Positions 12,001-20,634 of a stretch of DNA of 64,000 nt are shown piece by piece. The stretch comes from Oxyruncus cristatus (lineage: Eukaryota > Chordata > Aves > Passeriformes > Cotingidae), in the NCBI GenBank assembly GCA_013399855.1, contig VXAY01003218.1, positions 493,186 to 557,185 on the forward strand. Reading direction: 5' to 3'. Every line of letters starts with the position of its first letter. Position 1 is the stretch's first letter. The notes beneath the pieces were generated by a model, which did no database searches, was not told where the DNA came from, and saw only the letters and a program-made list of their open reading frames with translations. The translations under genes were made by a program, and so were the position numbers.

Positions 12001-12734
12001 CAGGCCTCACAGGCTGCCCAGGAGGCAGAAGATAATGCCAGGAAAGCGAAGAACTCTGTGAACAGCCTACTCACTGTCATTAATGACCTGCTGGATCAGT
12101 TAGGTACGACTGTCCTTAATGTGCCCTGTGCCCTTGAGTGTTTTCCTGATGTGTGCTGGCTTCCCTGCCAGTGCTGTGCAAGGAATCAGATGGGTCTGTT
12201 GACCTCTTGAAATGGGGTCTGTGTGCTTTTGGCACGTCTTGGGGTTTTTGCTTTGCTGGGGTAGCCTTGGAGCTCCTTGTGCAGTGTTCAGTGGTGGTTT
12301 TCTGCAAGCTGAGGACACTGAAGGTGTCACCCATGAGGTTGGTTCGGTTTTAAATGATGTCTCTAACGCAGAGATGGCCCGGTGGGGGTCTGGCTGTGGG
12401 CTCAGCTGTGTGAGCACCCAAAACCAGGGCGTCAAAGGGTTTTTAATGCACTTCACTGTTTGCTTCTGGCTTTTCAGGGCAACTGGAGACGGTGGACTTG
12501 AACAAACTGAATGAAATTGAGGGTACCCTGAATAGTGCCAAAGACCAGATGAAAGACAGCGACTTGGACCAGAAAGTGTCTTTCCTTGAGAGAGAAGCCA
12601 AGAAGCAAGACGATGCGATACAGGCCTACAACAGGGACATCGAAGAGATCCTGAAGGACATTAGCAACCTGGAAGACATCAGGAAGACCTTGCCATCTGG
12701 CTGTTTCAACACCCCGTCCATTGAGAAACCCTAA
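1..12734 (+). CDS. LAMC1: Laminin subunit gamma-1, 3' part (18 exons, 5' end outside window)
   Basis: Secreted gamma-1 chain of basement-membrane laminins; it pairs with alpha and beta chains through its C-terminal coiled coil. Joining the exons listed below gives one uninterrupted frame of 953 residues, about the last 60% of the usual ~1,609. Order: end of the L4 domain, LE (8-Cys EGF-like) repeats, the CPAC cysteine pair that opens the coiled coil, then a long heptad region. The chain ends [14 protein letters not shown]: the Cys near the end is the one expected to bond the beta chain, and the Glu third from the end is the residue known to be needed for integrin binding. All exon borders use AG/GT and every phase closes. 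LAMC2, a tandem paralogue, follows in the same direction. I see no frameshift or missing exon. Exon numbers assume 28 exons as in human. Confidence 0.98.
1332..1553 (+). CDS. LAMC1: LAMC1 exon 12: end of L4, start of the following LE
   Basis: Begins [17 protein letters not shown] after TTTCTAG. It carries the LE half that resumes after L4 ([13 protein letters not shown]) and the start of the next LE ([13 protein letters not shown]). The donor is GTGAGA and the phase is 1. Homologous to LAMC2 exon 9 with ordinary paralogue divergence. Confidence 0.97.
1641..1829 (+). CDS. LAMC1: LAMC1 exon 13: LE repeats
   Basis: [15 protein letters not shown] through CQAGTTG, an LE domain plus part of the next. 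It is separated from exon 12 by an intron of only 87 bp. Confidence 0.97.
2950..3162 (+). mobile_element. CR1 LINE 3' fragment
   Basis: In LAMC1 intron 13. Recognised by TTGGAATGGGCTGCC, GAGGTCTTTTCCAACC and the TTCTATGAT tail. Truncated, non-coding. Confidence 0.85.
3385..3630 (+). CDS. LAMC1: LAMC1 exon 14: nidogen-binding LE module
   Basis: Encodes [14 protein letters not shown] followed by [10 protein letters not shown] and a full LE. NIDPNAV is the known high-affinity nidogen-binding loop of gamma-1; its key D, N and V are intact. The 3' 144 bases are almost identical to LAMC2 exon 11, including silent sites, so this exon looks like the donor of a gene-conversion event. Ends in phase 1 before GTCAGA. 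Confidence 0.98.
3905..4058 (+). CDS. LAMC1: LAMC1 exon 15: LE repeat
   Basis: [15 protein letters not shown] to SGRGCE; one LE domain, acceptor TTTGCAG, donor GTGATG, phase 2. Confidence 0.97.
4504..4646 (+). CDS. LAMC1: LAMC1 exon 16: LE repeat
   Basis: [18 protein letters not shown], then [12 protein letters not shown]. Donor GTAAGT. A 20-bp minisatellite begins about 215 bp downstream in the intron. Confidence 0.97.
4861..4980 (+). repeat. 20-bp minisatellite, six units
   Basis: Unit GGTGCCCACCTCACTTCTGA in LAMC1 intron 16. The first three units are identical, the next two differ near the end, the last is degenerate. Confidence 0.95.
5414..5592 (+). CDS. LAMC1: LAMC1 exon 17: last LE and start of coiled coil
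   Basis: [30 protein letters not shown], then [11 protein letters not shown]. The CPAC pair marks the top of the triple coiled coil. NRS is a sequon. Ends in phase 0. Confidence 0.97.
5747..5903 (+). CDS. LAMC1: LAMC1 exon 18: coiled coil
   Basis: Starts [19 protein letters not shown]. Heptad-like, rich in E, L, A and Q. Ends in phase 1 before GTGAGT. Confidence 0.97.
6884..7286 (-). mobile_element. CR1 LINE 3' fragment
   Basis: In LAMC1 intron 18. Begins on plus with AGAATCATAGAATCAT, the reversed tail, then TTGGAAAGATCTCTGAGG. The longest CR1 piece in the LAMC1 part; it creates spurious short open frames. Confidence 0.85.
8175..8380 (+). CDS. LAMC1: LAMC1 exon 19: coiled coil
   Basis: Reads [20 protein letters not shown] after TTTCAG. 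The NST sequon is at the position of human NNT. Ends AADNV in phase 0. Confidence 0.97.
8759..8838 (+). CDS. LAMC1: LAMC1 exon 20: coiled coil
   Basis: [20 protein letters not shown]; the NMT sequon is conserved with human. Only 80 bases; ends in phase 2. Confidence 0.97.
9168..9305 (+). CDS. LAMC1: LAMC1 exon 21: coiled coil
   Basis: [20 protein letters not shown], then [12 protein letters not shown]. Two sequons (NDT, NQT). Donor GTGAGT. Confidence 0.97.
9466..9610 (+). CDS. LAMC1: LAMC1 exon 22: coiled coil
   Basis: [18 protein letters not shown] onward, ending DSTGLE in phase 0; NIS and NLT are sequons. Confidence 0.97.
9953..10102 (+). CDS. LAMC1: LAMC1 exon 23: coiled coil
   Basis: [20 protein letters not shown] to KGKTEQQ, 50 codons in phase 0. 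The segment [11 protein letters not shown] is nearly invariant in gamma-1 chains. Confidence 0.97.
10498..10612 (+). CDS. LAMC1: LAMC1 exon 24: coiled coil
   Basis: [20 protein letters not shown] to ILSNLK; phase 1 end. Parallels LAMC2 exon 19. Confidence 0.97.
10940..11139 (+). CDS. LAMC1: LAMC1 exon 25: coiled coil
   Basis: [19 protein letters not shown] to ASSVQK, phase 0. NKT sequons. Parallels LAMC2 exon 20 (same length, 200 bases). Confidence 0.97.
11358..11516 (+). CDS. LAMC1: LAMC1 exon 26: coiled coil
   Basis: [18 protein letters not shown] through [11 protein letters not shown]; 53 codons, the same length as LAMC2 exon 21. Human has NAT at the start; here SAA removes that sequon. 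Confidence 0.97.
12004..12103 (+). CDS. LAMC1: LAMC1 exon 27: coiled coil
   Basis: [19 protein letters not shown] to LLDQL; 100 bases, phase 1, the same length as LAMC2 exon 22. Confidence 0.97.
12478..12734 (+). CDS. LAMC1: LAMC1 exon 28: C-terminus and stop
   Basis: Starts [18 protein letters not shown] and ends [14 protein letters not shown] then TAA. It carries the interchain Cys and the Glu third from the end used by laminin-binding integrins. Confidence 0.98.
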
Positions 12735-12891
12735 GGGTGCGCTGGGGGTGGGGGGTATTCCCCCGAGCGGTGGTTCGGCTCCGGAGTGCCTTAACACACA
12801 GTACCTTCTCCAAATCCCCACCTCTTTGCTGCTCGCAGCCACTGTTTTCTTTTTCAAATCAGGATAAGTTGAAAGATTTTTTTTTTTTTTT

Positions 12892-12953
12892 NNNNNNNNN
12901 NNNNNNNNNNNNNNNNNNNNNNNNNNNNNNNNNNNNNNNNNNNNNNNNNNNNN
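12892..12953. other. Assembly gap (62 N)
   Basis: In the LAMC1 3' UTR, entered from a T homopolymer. Confidence 0.99.
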
Positions 12954-14150
12954 TTTGAGAAGCAAATTAAATATCCCTTTTTGGGCATCAAAGGGGGTTT
13001 TTTTATATAGATTGTTTTCCTGAGCACTCCGCCTTTGCCCCTTCCTCAGACACAGTTTCCCTTTGATTAGTGCAAGGATGAGAGATTCTCTGGACTCTTT
13101 ATACTGTGGTTCAGAAATAACCATGTGAGCTGTACACAGCAAGGCAAAACTAACCCGACTTTCTCTCCTCTCTTCTCCCTTTGACTGTAAAGTCCTCAGT
13201 CCCGGAGCTCTCTGTTCCTATGAAGGAAGGGGATGGCTACCAAAGTATTACTGTAATGGCCAGTATAGCTGCACTCTCAGATCTCTGTTCCCAACTTCTA
13301 ACCCTGTGAATTTATTGTTTTCATCCTTACCAAGTGGCCAATCCGACAGCGTTGGTAGCCTTTGACAAAATAGCTGAAGCCTCTTTCTGAAATGCTTTCT
13401 GTGATGATGCATCACTCTGAGGAAAAGGCAGCCTCTGATTGGAGCTCTTTGGGAAGATGGGATACTGGTGGAGCAGTGGGTCTTGCCAACCCCACTCCTG
13501 GTCTGTGGAAAAGTTTTGGGTCCAGTCTGAAGGCTGCTGCCTGCTGGGTAGTCCAGGCTGCCAGAGCGGGGAAACCATGAGCTGCCTTCCATCTGTTGCT
13601 ACTGAACTGCCAGAGGATCTGGATTTTGAGGCTCGGAGTGTCTGACTGACAGATGAGTTTAAGCAGGACAAGTCTTGCTGAAGAGGAGAGCTGCCATCCA
13701 GAGAGCTCTGACAGCTGCACTGGCCTTCACGCCGAATGTCTTTGGGTGGGGAAGGAAGGGGGCATGTGGGTGGAAATGGGAAAAGTCTGTCTTTCTGCCC
13801 ATCTTTTTCCTGAAGGAGGACAGTGGCATTTTTGTATCTCCTGGCATTGCTCCGGCCTTTTGCCTGGTTTTAAGCTGGCGGGAAGAGCTGGAATTTTCCA
13901 GTGCCCTCCTTTCTTTTTGCCTCCCGGTCACCATAAAGCCACCGCAGCACAGGGACTTCGGGCCAGGCTCAGGTGGCAGCTCTGCATTTCACAGCTCCCA
14001 CCGCCTTCCCTGGCAGGCTCCCTCCCCAGGCAGTGCCTCCCAGCTGCTCGCTGGTGCTGGGTGGGAGTGCCAGGGAGAGCATCCTCTGGGCTTCCTCCTT
14101 GCCTCCAGCCTGGCATCCCTCCCCCCTCCCCCTGAGACCCACTATATATC

Positions 14151-14430
14151 TATCCTTAAACACTATGCAACTTTGTATGTTTGCGTAGCGGGGAAGAAAT
14201 TATTATCTGACACACACTGGTGCTATTAATTATTTCAAATTTATATTTTTCGTGTGAATGTGATTTTTTTTTTCCGGTTTTTTTTTNTATCCTTAAACAC
14301 TATGCAACTTTGTATGTTTGCGTAGCGGGGAAGAAATTATTATCTGACACACACTGGTGCTATTAATTATTTTAAATTTTTATTTTTTGTGTGAATGTGT
14401 TTTTTTTTTCCGTTTTTTTTTTTTTTTTTT
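14151..14430 (+). repeat. Direct duplication around a single N (likely assembly artefact)
   Basis: The block starting TATCCTTAAACAC at 14151 recurs at 14288, right after the N at 14287, with a few T-tract differences. In the LAMC1 3' UTR. Confidence 0.85.
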
Positions 14431-15553
14431 AAATCATGATTATAGTGTGAGGAAGTCTCTCGTGTGTGCGTATGTGTGTGTAAATATACTCAGCCATATT
14501 TCCAGAGTGGCACAGCTTGGCCTCCTCTATGTGCTCTCCCCTCTAGCCATCGGGGCGCGTGCACCGCGTATCACTTCTCTCCGTATCATTCCCTTGAAAC
14601 TTGGGATTTCTCCCAGCTGGGCTCCTGCTTTCTTCCTTCTCCTGTATCCTCAGCACCCATCAATAACCACTTTGCCTGTCGGGTGGATGCTTTCCAGCCC
14701 TCCCTGCAAAAGCCAGCCCTGCCCCACGGTGCTCACAGCACCCCGGTCCTCGTGCCTTGTCCCCTGGGACGCTGTGCCAGGACAGGGACAGGAGCTGTGG
14801 CTTTGCAGCTGGGCTGTGAGGAGCTGTAGCGTGGCTGGGACACTGGACCCAGCGCTGAGTGGTCGGAGAGCTGGACTTGGGGACATGGCGATACCACCGT
14901 GCGAGGCAGGAGGCTGGGTGCACCCGTGGGGACAGTGCTGCTGGGCAGGGGGTGTTCCCGGCAAACCCCGCGTTGCTCTTGTACCCCTTCCCTTAGAGAT
15001 TCTGGCATTTACCAGCTTGGGGTTTCCCTCCTGCCTGCAAACACACCTGGAGGAGAGCTTGCTGGCTCGCTGGCTGCTCTGGTCAGATGGCTGTAACCGC
15101 GTCACCTCTGCCAAGGCTGTGAGAAGAGCAGATGCGAAGATGCGCGCATGCCCTGGCTGACCTCAGGCCTAAGGTTTCCTGCTTTCTTCTCTTTTTTTTT
15201 TGTGGGTTTTTTTTTTTTTTTTTGTTTTGATTTTTTCCTTAAGCTGTTTTTAACAGAATTTTATTTTTAAATAAAAAAAAAAATCTTTATAAGCGATCTC
15301 TTAATCACTACTGCATTACAGCCATTATTCATTGTATAAGTCCAGTTATTTCTTTACGTAATGTGATGACGCGACAGCTGCTGGTGGAGTGCTGGGTGTC
15401 AGTCCCTTCATCACCTTGTTCCTGACTGTGGCCCCCTCAGTACGTGCCTTCACTCCAGCTTTTTTTGCCTTAATCTGTGGTCTTGCTGTCTGGGGCGGTG
15501 AACAAAATGCAACACTTGCAGTTTTTATGTATAAAACAGTATTTCTTATTTAT

Positions 15554-15559
15554 AATAAA
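15554..15559 (+). other. LAMC1: Polyadenylation signal, LAMC1 (distal)
   Basis: AATAAA followed by a T-rich stretch; the last canonical signal before non-UTR-like intergenic sequence. Confidence 0.7.
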
Positions 15560-16338
15560 GTCTGAATATTTGTAACCCCTTATACCTTGGCATTCTTTGG
15601 AGTACTGCTTTTTTATTTTGGGGTTGGAGGGCGTAGGTATCGATGGGGATGTGTCTCAGTTGCAAGATTCATCTCTTGCTTAATTAGGTAACCTGTTTTA
15701 GGGTGGGGAAAAAGGGACAAGAAACTTGGAAATGGATGTGGTGGGGTGCAGGTGGCCATAGGGATGATGGTTTCCCCCGGTGTCCACTGCTCCACTGCCA
15801 TGGCTATGGTGGATTTGAAGCTGCTGGTTTTCCAGGACTGACTAAGATTATGCTGTTAGTGCTGATGCTGTTGGAGCTGCACTGTCCTCCTGGAGAGCCC
15901 TGGGGACTTGGGGTGTGTTTTTACACCGTAACAGTAAAATCCTTTTAGCTGAACATGTGGAAAAGGATGGGGCTCCTGGGAAGAAAAATGAAAACCCTGA
16001 ATAAAGACGCTGAGATTTCTCACAGGGAACTTCATCTGGATGCTCCATGTTGTTCCTGGGCCCTGTCTGCCAGAGCCTGAGATAAATGGTATTCCCAAGT
16101 TAGGTAAGTTTGTAAGGACGGATTACAGTGATAACAGACTAGGCTGTTCTGCAGTCACACGTGTCTTACGTCTCCAGCTGGATTTCTGTTATTTTTCTCA
16201 GCAGAGGAAAATGCACATCTCATTATTTTGCATCAGAGCTAATCCCTTCTCAGCTGGTAAGTTCTTCTCATTAATTTTTGTATTTCAGTTTGTCTGCTTT
16301 CAGCCGTTCATTCTGCAGTTGTCACTAATGAATTTGTT

Positions 16339-16500
16339 TTCTAAAATACCTTTTTTTTTTTTTTTTTTTTTTTTTCCCCCCCCCCCGTTTTTTTTTTGGG
16401 CAAATTTCCGCAGCAAAAANTTTTTTTTAAAATACTTTTTTTTTTTTTTTTTTTTTTTTTTTCCCCCCCACCAGTACTTCTGTTGGGCAAATTCCAGCTG
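16339..16500 (+). repeat. Near-duplicate homopolymer block around a single N
   Basis: TAAAATAC, a long T run, a C run, then TGGGCAAATT occurs on both sides of the N at 16420. The left copy looks error-laden. Confidence 0.7.
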
Positions 16501-16699
16501 GCAAAATCCGTCTGAGGTTTCAGCTGGACTGTAGGGAGCAGTCAAGGAGCTTGATGGTGGGATGGTTCCGACCTTGCATGAGCTGTAGGTTGGCATGGAG
16601 CCTCTTACCATTTTGGGGCTAAAATACTCACTTTAGGAAGCAGGTCTGTGCCCTTTATTGTATCTTCAGGATTTTATCTTCAGCTTTGCAAATCCGTCT

Positions 16700-16815
16700 C
16701 AGAGGTGATCTTGGAGGAGGATGATCCATGCAATCCTGTGGGTTTTAGAGGTGATCCTCAAGGATGGCAGAGGATGACGAGGTAAGAGTAACCTGAGTAA
16801 ATACGCAGAAATCTG
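16700..16815 (+). repeat. Intergenic duplicated block, copy A
   Basis: Aligns with 18487-18600 over about 115 bp with scattered substitutions. Both copies contain GAGGATGACGAGGTAAGAGT, which includes a consensus splice donor. Identity unknown: a dispersed repeat or a local duplication. Confidence 0.7.
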
Positions 16816-18486
16816 TCACAGGGAGGAGCAGACCCAGACCCAAGGGACCATGACAACGGTTTCCAGGTCACCAAAGTGTTTTGCTGATGTTCTGAAGCCC
16901 AGGTAGAGACACCCTCCTCAGATATTCTCTGTGTGGGCTGTGCCCAACTTCAAAGTGCCCGAGGAGGAACCTTACCTAGCCAATGCTTTTGTGGCTTTTT
17001 TCTTCCTCCTAACTCCCTGTGGTTTTTCTCAGAGTCCAAATTCAAGCTCCACAGTCTCTTGTGCTTTCTAGAGAAGCAGGAGGCTGGCAAGGGGACCTGG
17101 TGAGCAGATGGCAATGAGTAGGGCCTGGACAAACCTGAGCTGGGTTCCTTCTCCCTTCTAGGGAGAACAAGGTATTGTTAGAAGTTAAAAAGTGATGGAA
17201 ACAACTGCCTGGAGGATGCAGCTGTAGTGTCCATGTGGATCTGAGGATGGAGAGGAGGACATACAGCTGTCACCCCGAGCTGGCAGTGTTCTGTGCTGCC
17301 CATCTACAGCTGTGATGTGTTGGACCACATTCTGGTCTTAGTTAATCTTCCTGGCTGGCTGCTGGCCCGATACCTTTGGTGTGTCCCCATCCCAGAAACG
17401 TCAGGAATGTGATGTAAAAAATACCCCACAGAGGCTGGGCACGGGGGGCAGTTGGATGGAAATGCCTTCCCTCATCCCTGCCTGTGTCACCCCTCACTGG
17501 CTGGGGCAGGGCACAGGCGAGGCAAGGCCAGGTGTGATGGCACTTCCTTGCTGTGCCGCCGCTGCTGCCCTGCCCTGCCTGCTCACCGTGACCCCTGGTG
17601 TCCCTGCCTGCTCCCTGCCTGCTCCCTGCCTGCCTCTGCCCATCCCAGTGGAGCCTCTGCCCGAGCTATCTCTGCTGCTTCAGGTGGCTCTGGCTGATGT
17701 GAGGACTTTTTCCCAGGGCACCCAGCTGGCCGAGGAGAGACTGAAATCCAGGCTCTGTCGCTGCCCCGGCGTTGGGTGATGCCGGCACATCGTGATCCCT
17801 GATATTCCGCACTGAGGAGATCCCAGAGGATTTTCTCCTGGAGGGTGTTGCAGCTCAGATGGTCTCTCGCAGAGGGCGGCTTGGGGACACCAAGGCTGCA
17901 AGGACATGTGCAGCATCATGGTGTTTTATCTGTCATGAGCCACCAAAATGGGTTTTTCCCCTTAGTCACATCAATAAAACTATCGCTTTAGGACCTTATT
18001 ACTTGCCACCTGCAACCAACAGCAAAATTCAGATTGTTATGGAGATTCAGACTCTCTTTGGAGTTGCTCATTCTGCCATGGGCACATCCTGGAGGACTGA
18101 TGAACTCGTGAGCCTCCGTGGTGGTCTCCCTGCAGTAGCAGCTTCCTTGGCTCTGTTGTGAATGGACATAGAACGTTTTCTTGTGCTGCAGACTAAAGGA
18201 CATGGGTTCTCCGGTGAAGAAAACCCGTTCCATTGCAGTGTGTGATGAGCACCACTGCTCCTCCTGCCTCCTCCTCCTTGCTTAGGCTTCTGCTCACTCT
18301 AAAGGTAATATTTCTGTTAACCATGTTTATATGAGACCTTTTCTGGAGGGTGCTGCTGTAGCAATGGGTTGTGATGGGCAATGTTTGCTCTGTGGGGGGT
18401 GGGAGGCTCTTTGTTCCAGACCAGAAAATCAGGGCCCCAGAAAATACGTTTTTTGGTGGTCTCATGGCATGTGTTCGTGTGGTTTC

Positions 18487-18600
18487 CAGAGGTAATCTTG
18501 AAGGAGGATGAGGCACACGTTCCTGTGGTTTTCAGAGGTGATCCTGAGGGATGGTGGAGGATGACGAGGTAAGAGTAACTAAGTAAATATGCAGAAATGA
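18487..18600 (+). repeat. Intergenic duplicated block, copy B
   Basis: Second copy, about 1.8 kb from copy A and in the same orientation. It shares the AGAGGTGATCCT and GACGAGGTAAGAGTAAC segments. Confidence 0.7.
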
Positions 18601-20276
18601 CTGAGGAGCGAGCTGTGTCAGGGCCTTGTTTGCACAGTGGGGTGAGAGGTGGGGTGGTAACAGCGAGACAGAAGGGATAACACGGAGGAGACTTCCTGAT
18701 GGCAAGAGCGGGTTTTCCAAGAGAAAAGTCAGCCCAGGGCTGGGTGAGGTCCAAGGGAAGTGCTGTACACTCCACGCTGTTGGAGGAGATGAGCTTCCTG
18801 AGCAGAGGGGTGTCAGCGGCAGGAAGGACACAGGAGAGGTGTTTCAGGTAAGCGAGGTACTTTAGAGCAAAAGGGATTGTATTTCTTTAGGGGGATAAGC
18901 GGATCCTAAGAACTGCTAAATTGGTGGGAACACCATAAATAGTTTTATCTCACTTCAAAAAAAAAAGTAATAAAACCCCAGATAAAACAACCTGGGGTGC
19001 CAAAACCCACTGTGCCACCATCGCATTCGGGGAGCTGGTGTCCTTGTTGTGGGCTATATTAAGATCCAGCAAGTGAAATGAAAAGGAAACCGCCTGTTTA
19101 TAAAAGCGAGTTGACTCAATCGGCAGAGGCAGGTACGGCTGGCGAAGGGAGGAGCAGAGATGTGGTGAGTTCGGGCTGGCTGCGCCCATGAGATCACCAG
19201 GAGGCACAGAGGAAAGCCCTCTGAGTCAGCTCCAGGTGTCTGGAGCGTCTGGAGGCTGTAGGGCAGCCTAAGATGCTCAGACTTGGACCTCATTGTTAAT
19301 CACCCGGGTCTGTCAGCTCTGAAACGAGCAGCACGGCAGCGCCTTGGGTTGGGTTTGAATCCCTACTGGAGAAGGGGGTCTAACAGGCAACTCGTGTCTT
19401 TGGGGACAAATTTGTTAGGAGTCTTCATTCCATCTAAAGGTGCTCACGGACCACACGTTGTCACATGAGGGCCCATCCTTCCTGTGATCCCCTGGTGGGT
19501 GCTTTTGCAGGTCAGGTGGGTTTGTCGGTGTTTTCGCTTATCCTGGCATATGCAGGATGAGGAAGACCACTGCCTCCAGATTTCTCTCTTCTCCTGTAGA
19601 AGCCTTCATGTCCCTCCTGCAAGGCAAAGGCGAGGAACAAGGTGGAATTGGCTCTCATGCCTTGTTTGGCTCACTGGCTACCCTTGAGAACAAAGTGCTA
19701 ATGGACCTGGGGCTGTGCAGCCTGGCATCCTCCTCCCGGCTCCAGCAGCCTCAGACAAGCCTTCTCCCCTCTGTCTCCACTCCTCATCCTCCTTCTGGCA
19801 TGAAAGTGGATGTACTAGGTGAGCCCAAGGACCCATCTAACCTCATTTTCCCCCTTGGGAGCAAAAGCAGGCAAACGTGTGACGATTCCCGCCTCCACCC
19901 CATTTCTAGGTCTGGGGATTTCCTGAACTTGATGCTTATCTGGTAAATCCCTATCGATCTGCTTTCTGAGCACTTATCCAAGCTGTCCTTGGGGGGCTCT
20001 CTTTGCCCCACCAGTCCCGCTGGTCACCTGAAATGAGCCCTGCTCTGGCAGGTTGGTTGGCTGGGCCTGGCTGGCGAGCAGACAGCCCCCATCCACCCTC
20101 CCCAGGCTTCCTGTGAGCTCATCGTGTTTCATTTCGCTCCCTGCAAGCCGCCTGCGTGCCCGGGCAGCCCGGCCCTCCCCAGCCAGCCCCGGTGCCCTGC
20201 CCGCGGAGGCAGCGACGGCGGGCGGGACGGAGGAGGGCGAGCGGGACGGGCAGGAGGGGCGTCCGCGGGGGCTGCA

Positions 20277-20552
20277 GGTATATTTTATTCCCCTGTCCGT
20301 GAGCCGTCAGCCCTAGGAGGGTGCAGGCAGGAGCTCCTCGGGGTGCCCTGTGGATGGGGCGGGCGCCCGTCTGCGCTGCCTGGGCTGGGCTCTCCCTGCT
20401 GGCGGTGAGTCAGCCCACGGCACACGTGCTCCTTCCTGTCGGGAGTGACTCGGGTGGAGCAGCCCATAAAAAACACACGGGAAAACAAGGCACCAGGCAG
20501 CCCTGGTCGCGGTGCCGCCGGCCCGGGCGCCCTGTGCTCCCCGGCCCCAGCG
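20277..20552 (+). promoter_or_regulatory. LAMC2: LAMC2 promoter and 5' UTR
   Basis: GC-rich segment before the LAMC2 start codon. Visible elements: an AP-1 consensus TGAGTCA at 20406-20412, an E-box CACGTG at 20423-20428, an AP-1-like TGACTCG at 20446-20452, and a TATA-like CATAAAAAAC at 20465-20474, about 80 bp before the ATG. A second TATA-like TATATTTTA lies at 20279-20287. AP-1 and E-box control is established for human LAMC2. The exact transcription start cannot be read; the 20465 box would place it near 20,495. Confidence 0.6.
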
Positions 20553-20634
20553 ATGGCCGGGCGCTGGCTCCTGCCCCTCGCCTGCCTCGCCGCGTCCCTC
20601 CTGCCCGCAGCCCCGAGCACACGCCGAGGAGAAG
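20553..20634 (+). CDS. LAMC2: LAMC2 exon 1: start and signal peptide
   Basis: ATG at 20553 opens [17 protein letters not shown], a basic-then-hydrophobic leader of typical length, then PSTRRGE. Human has TSRRE at the same point before VCDCNG. Ends in phase 1 before GTGAGG. Confidence 0.93.

Larger units (their letters stand above)
12735..15580 (+). other. LAMC1: LAMC1 3' UTR
   Basis: From the stop codon to just past the AATAAA at 15554-15559, about 2.85 kb, a length similar to the human gamma-1 3' UTR. It holds an N gap at 12892-12953, T-rich tracts, and a duplicated block flanking a single N at 14287. An earlier AATAAA at 15270-15275 could give a slightly shorter transcript. The open frame around 14.4-15.2 kb has no recognisable domain and is not called. 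Confidence 0.8.
15581..20276. other. Intergenic region between LAMC1 and LAMC2
   Basis: About 4.7 kb with no coding exon that I can recognise on either strand. It contains a homopolymer-rich assembly scar (16350-16465), a diverged direct duplication of about 115 bp (16700-16815 and 18487-18600), and GC-rich sequence rising from about 20.15 kb toward the LAMC2 promoter. Open frames here lack family signatures. Confidence 0.6.

Noticed and set aside
14357..15160. 267-codon open frame downstream of the LAMC1 stop
   Set aside because: Starts in the artefactual duplicated T-rich segment and runs through the 3' UTR; no domain.
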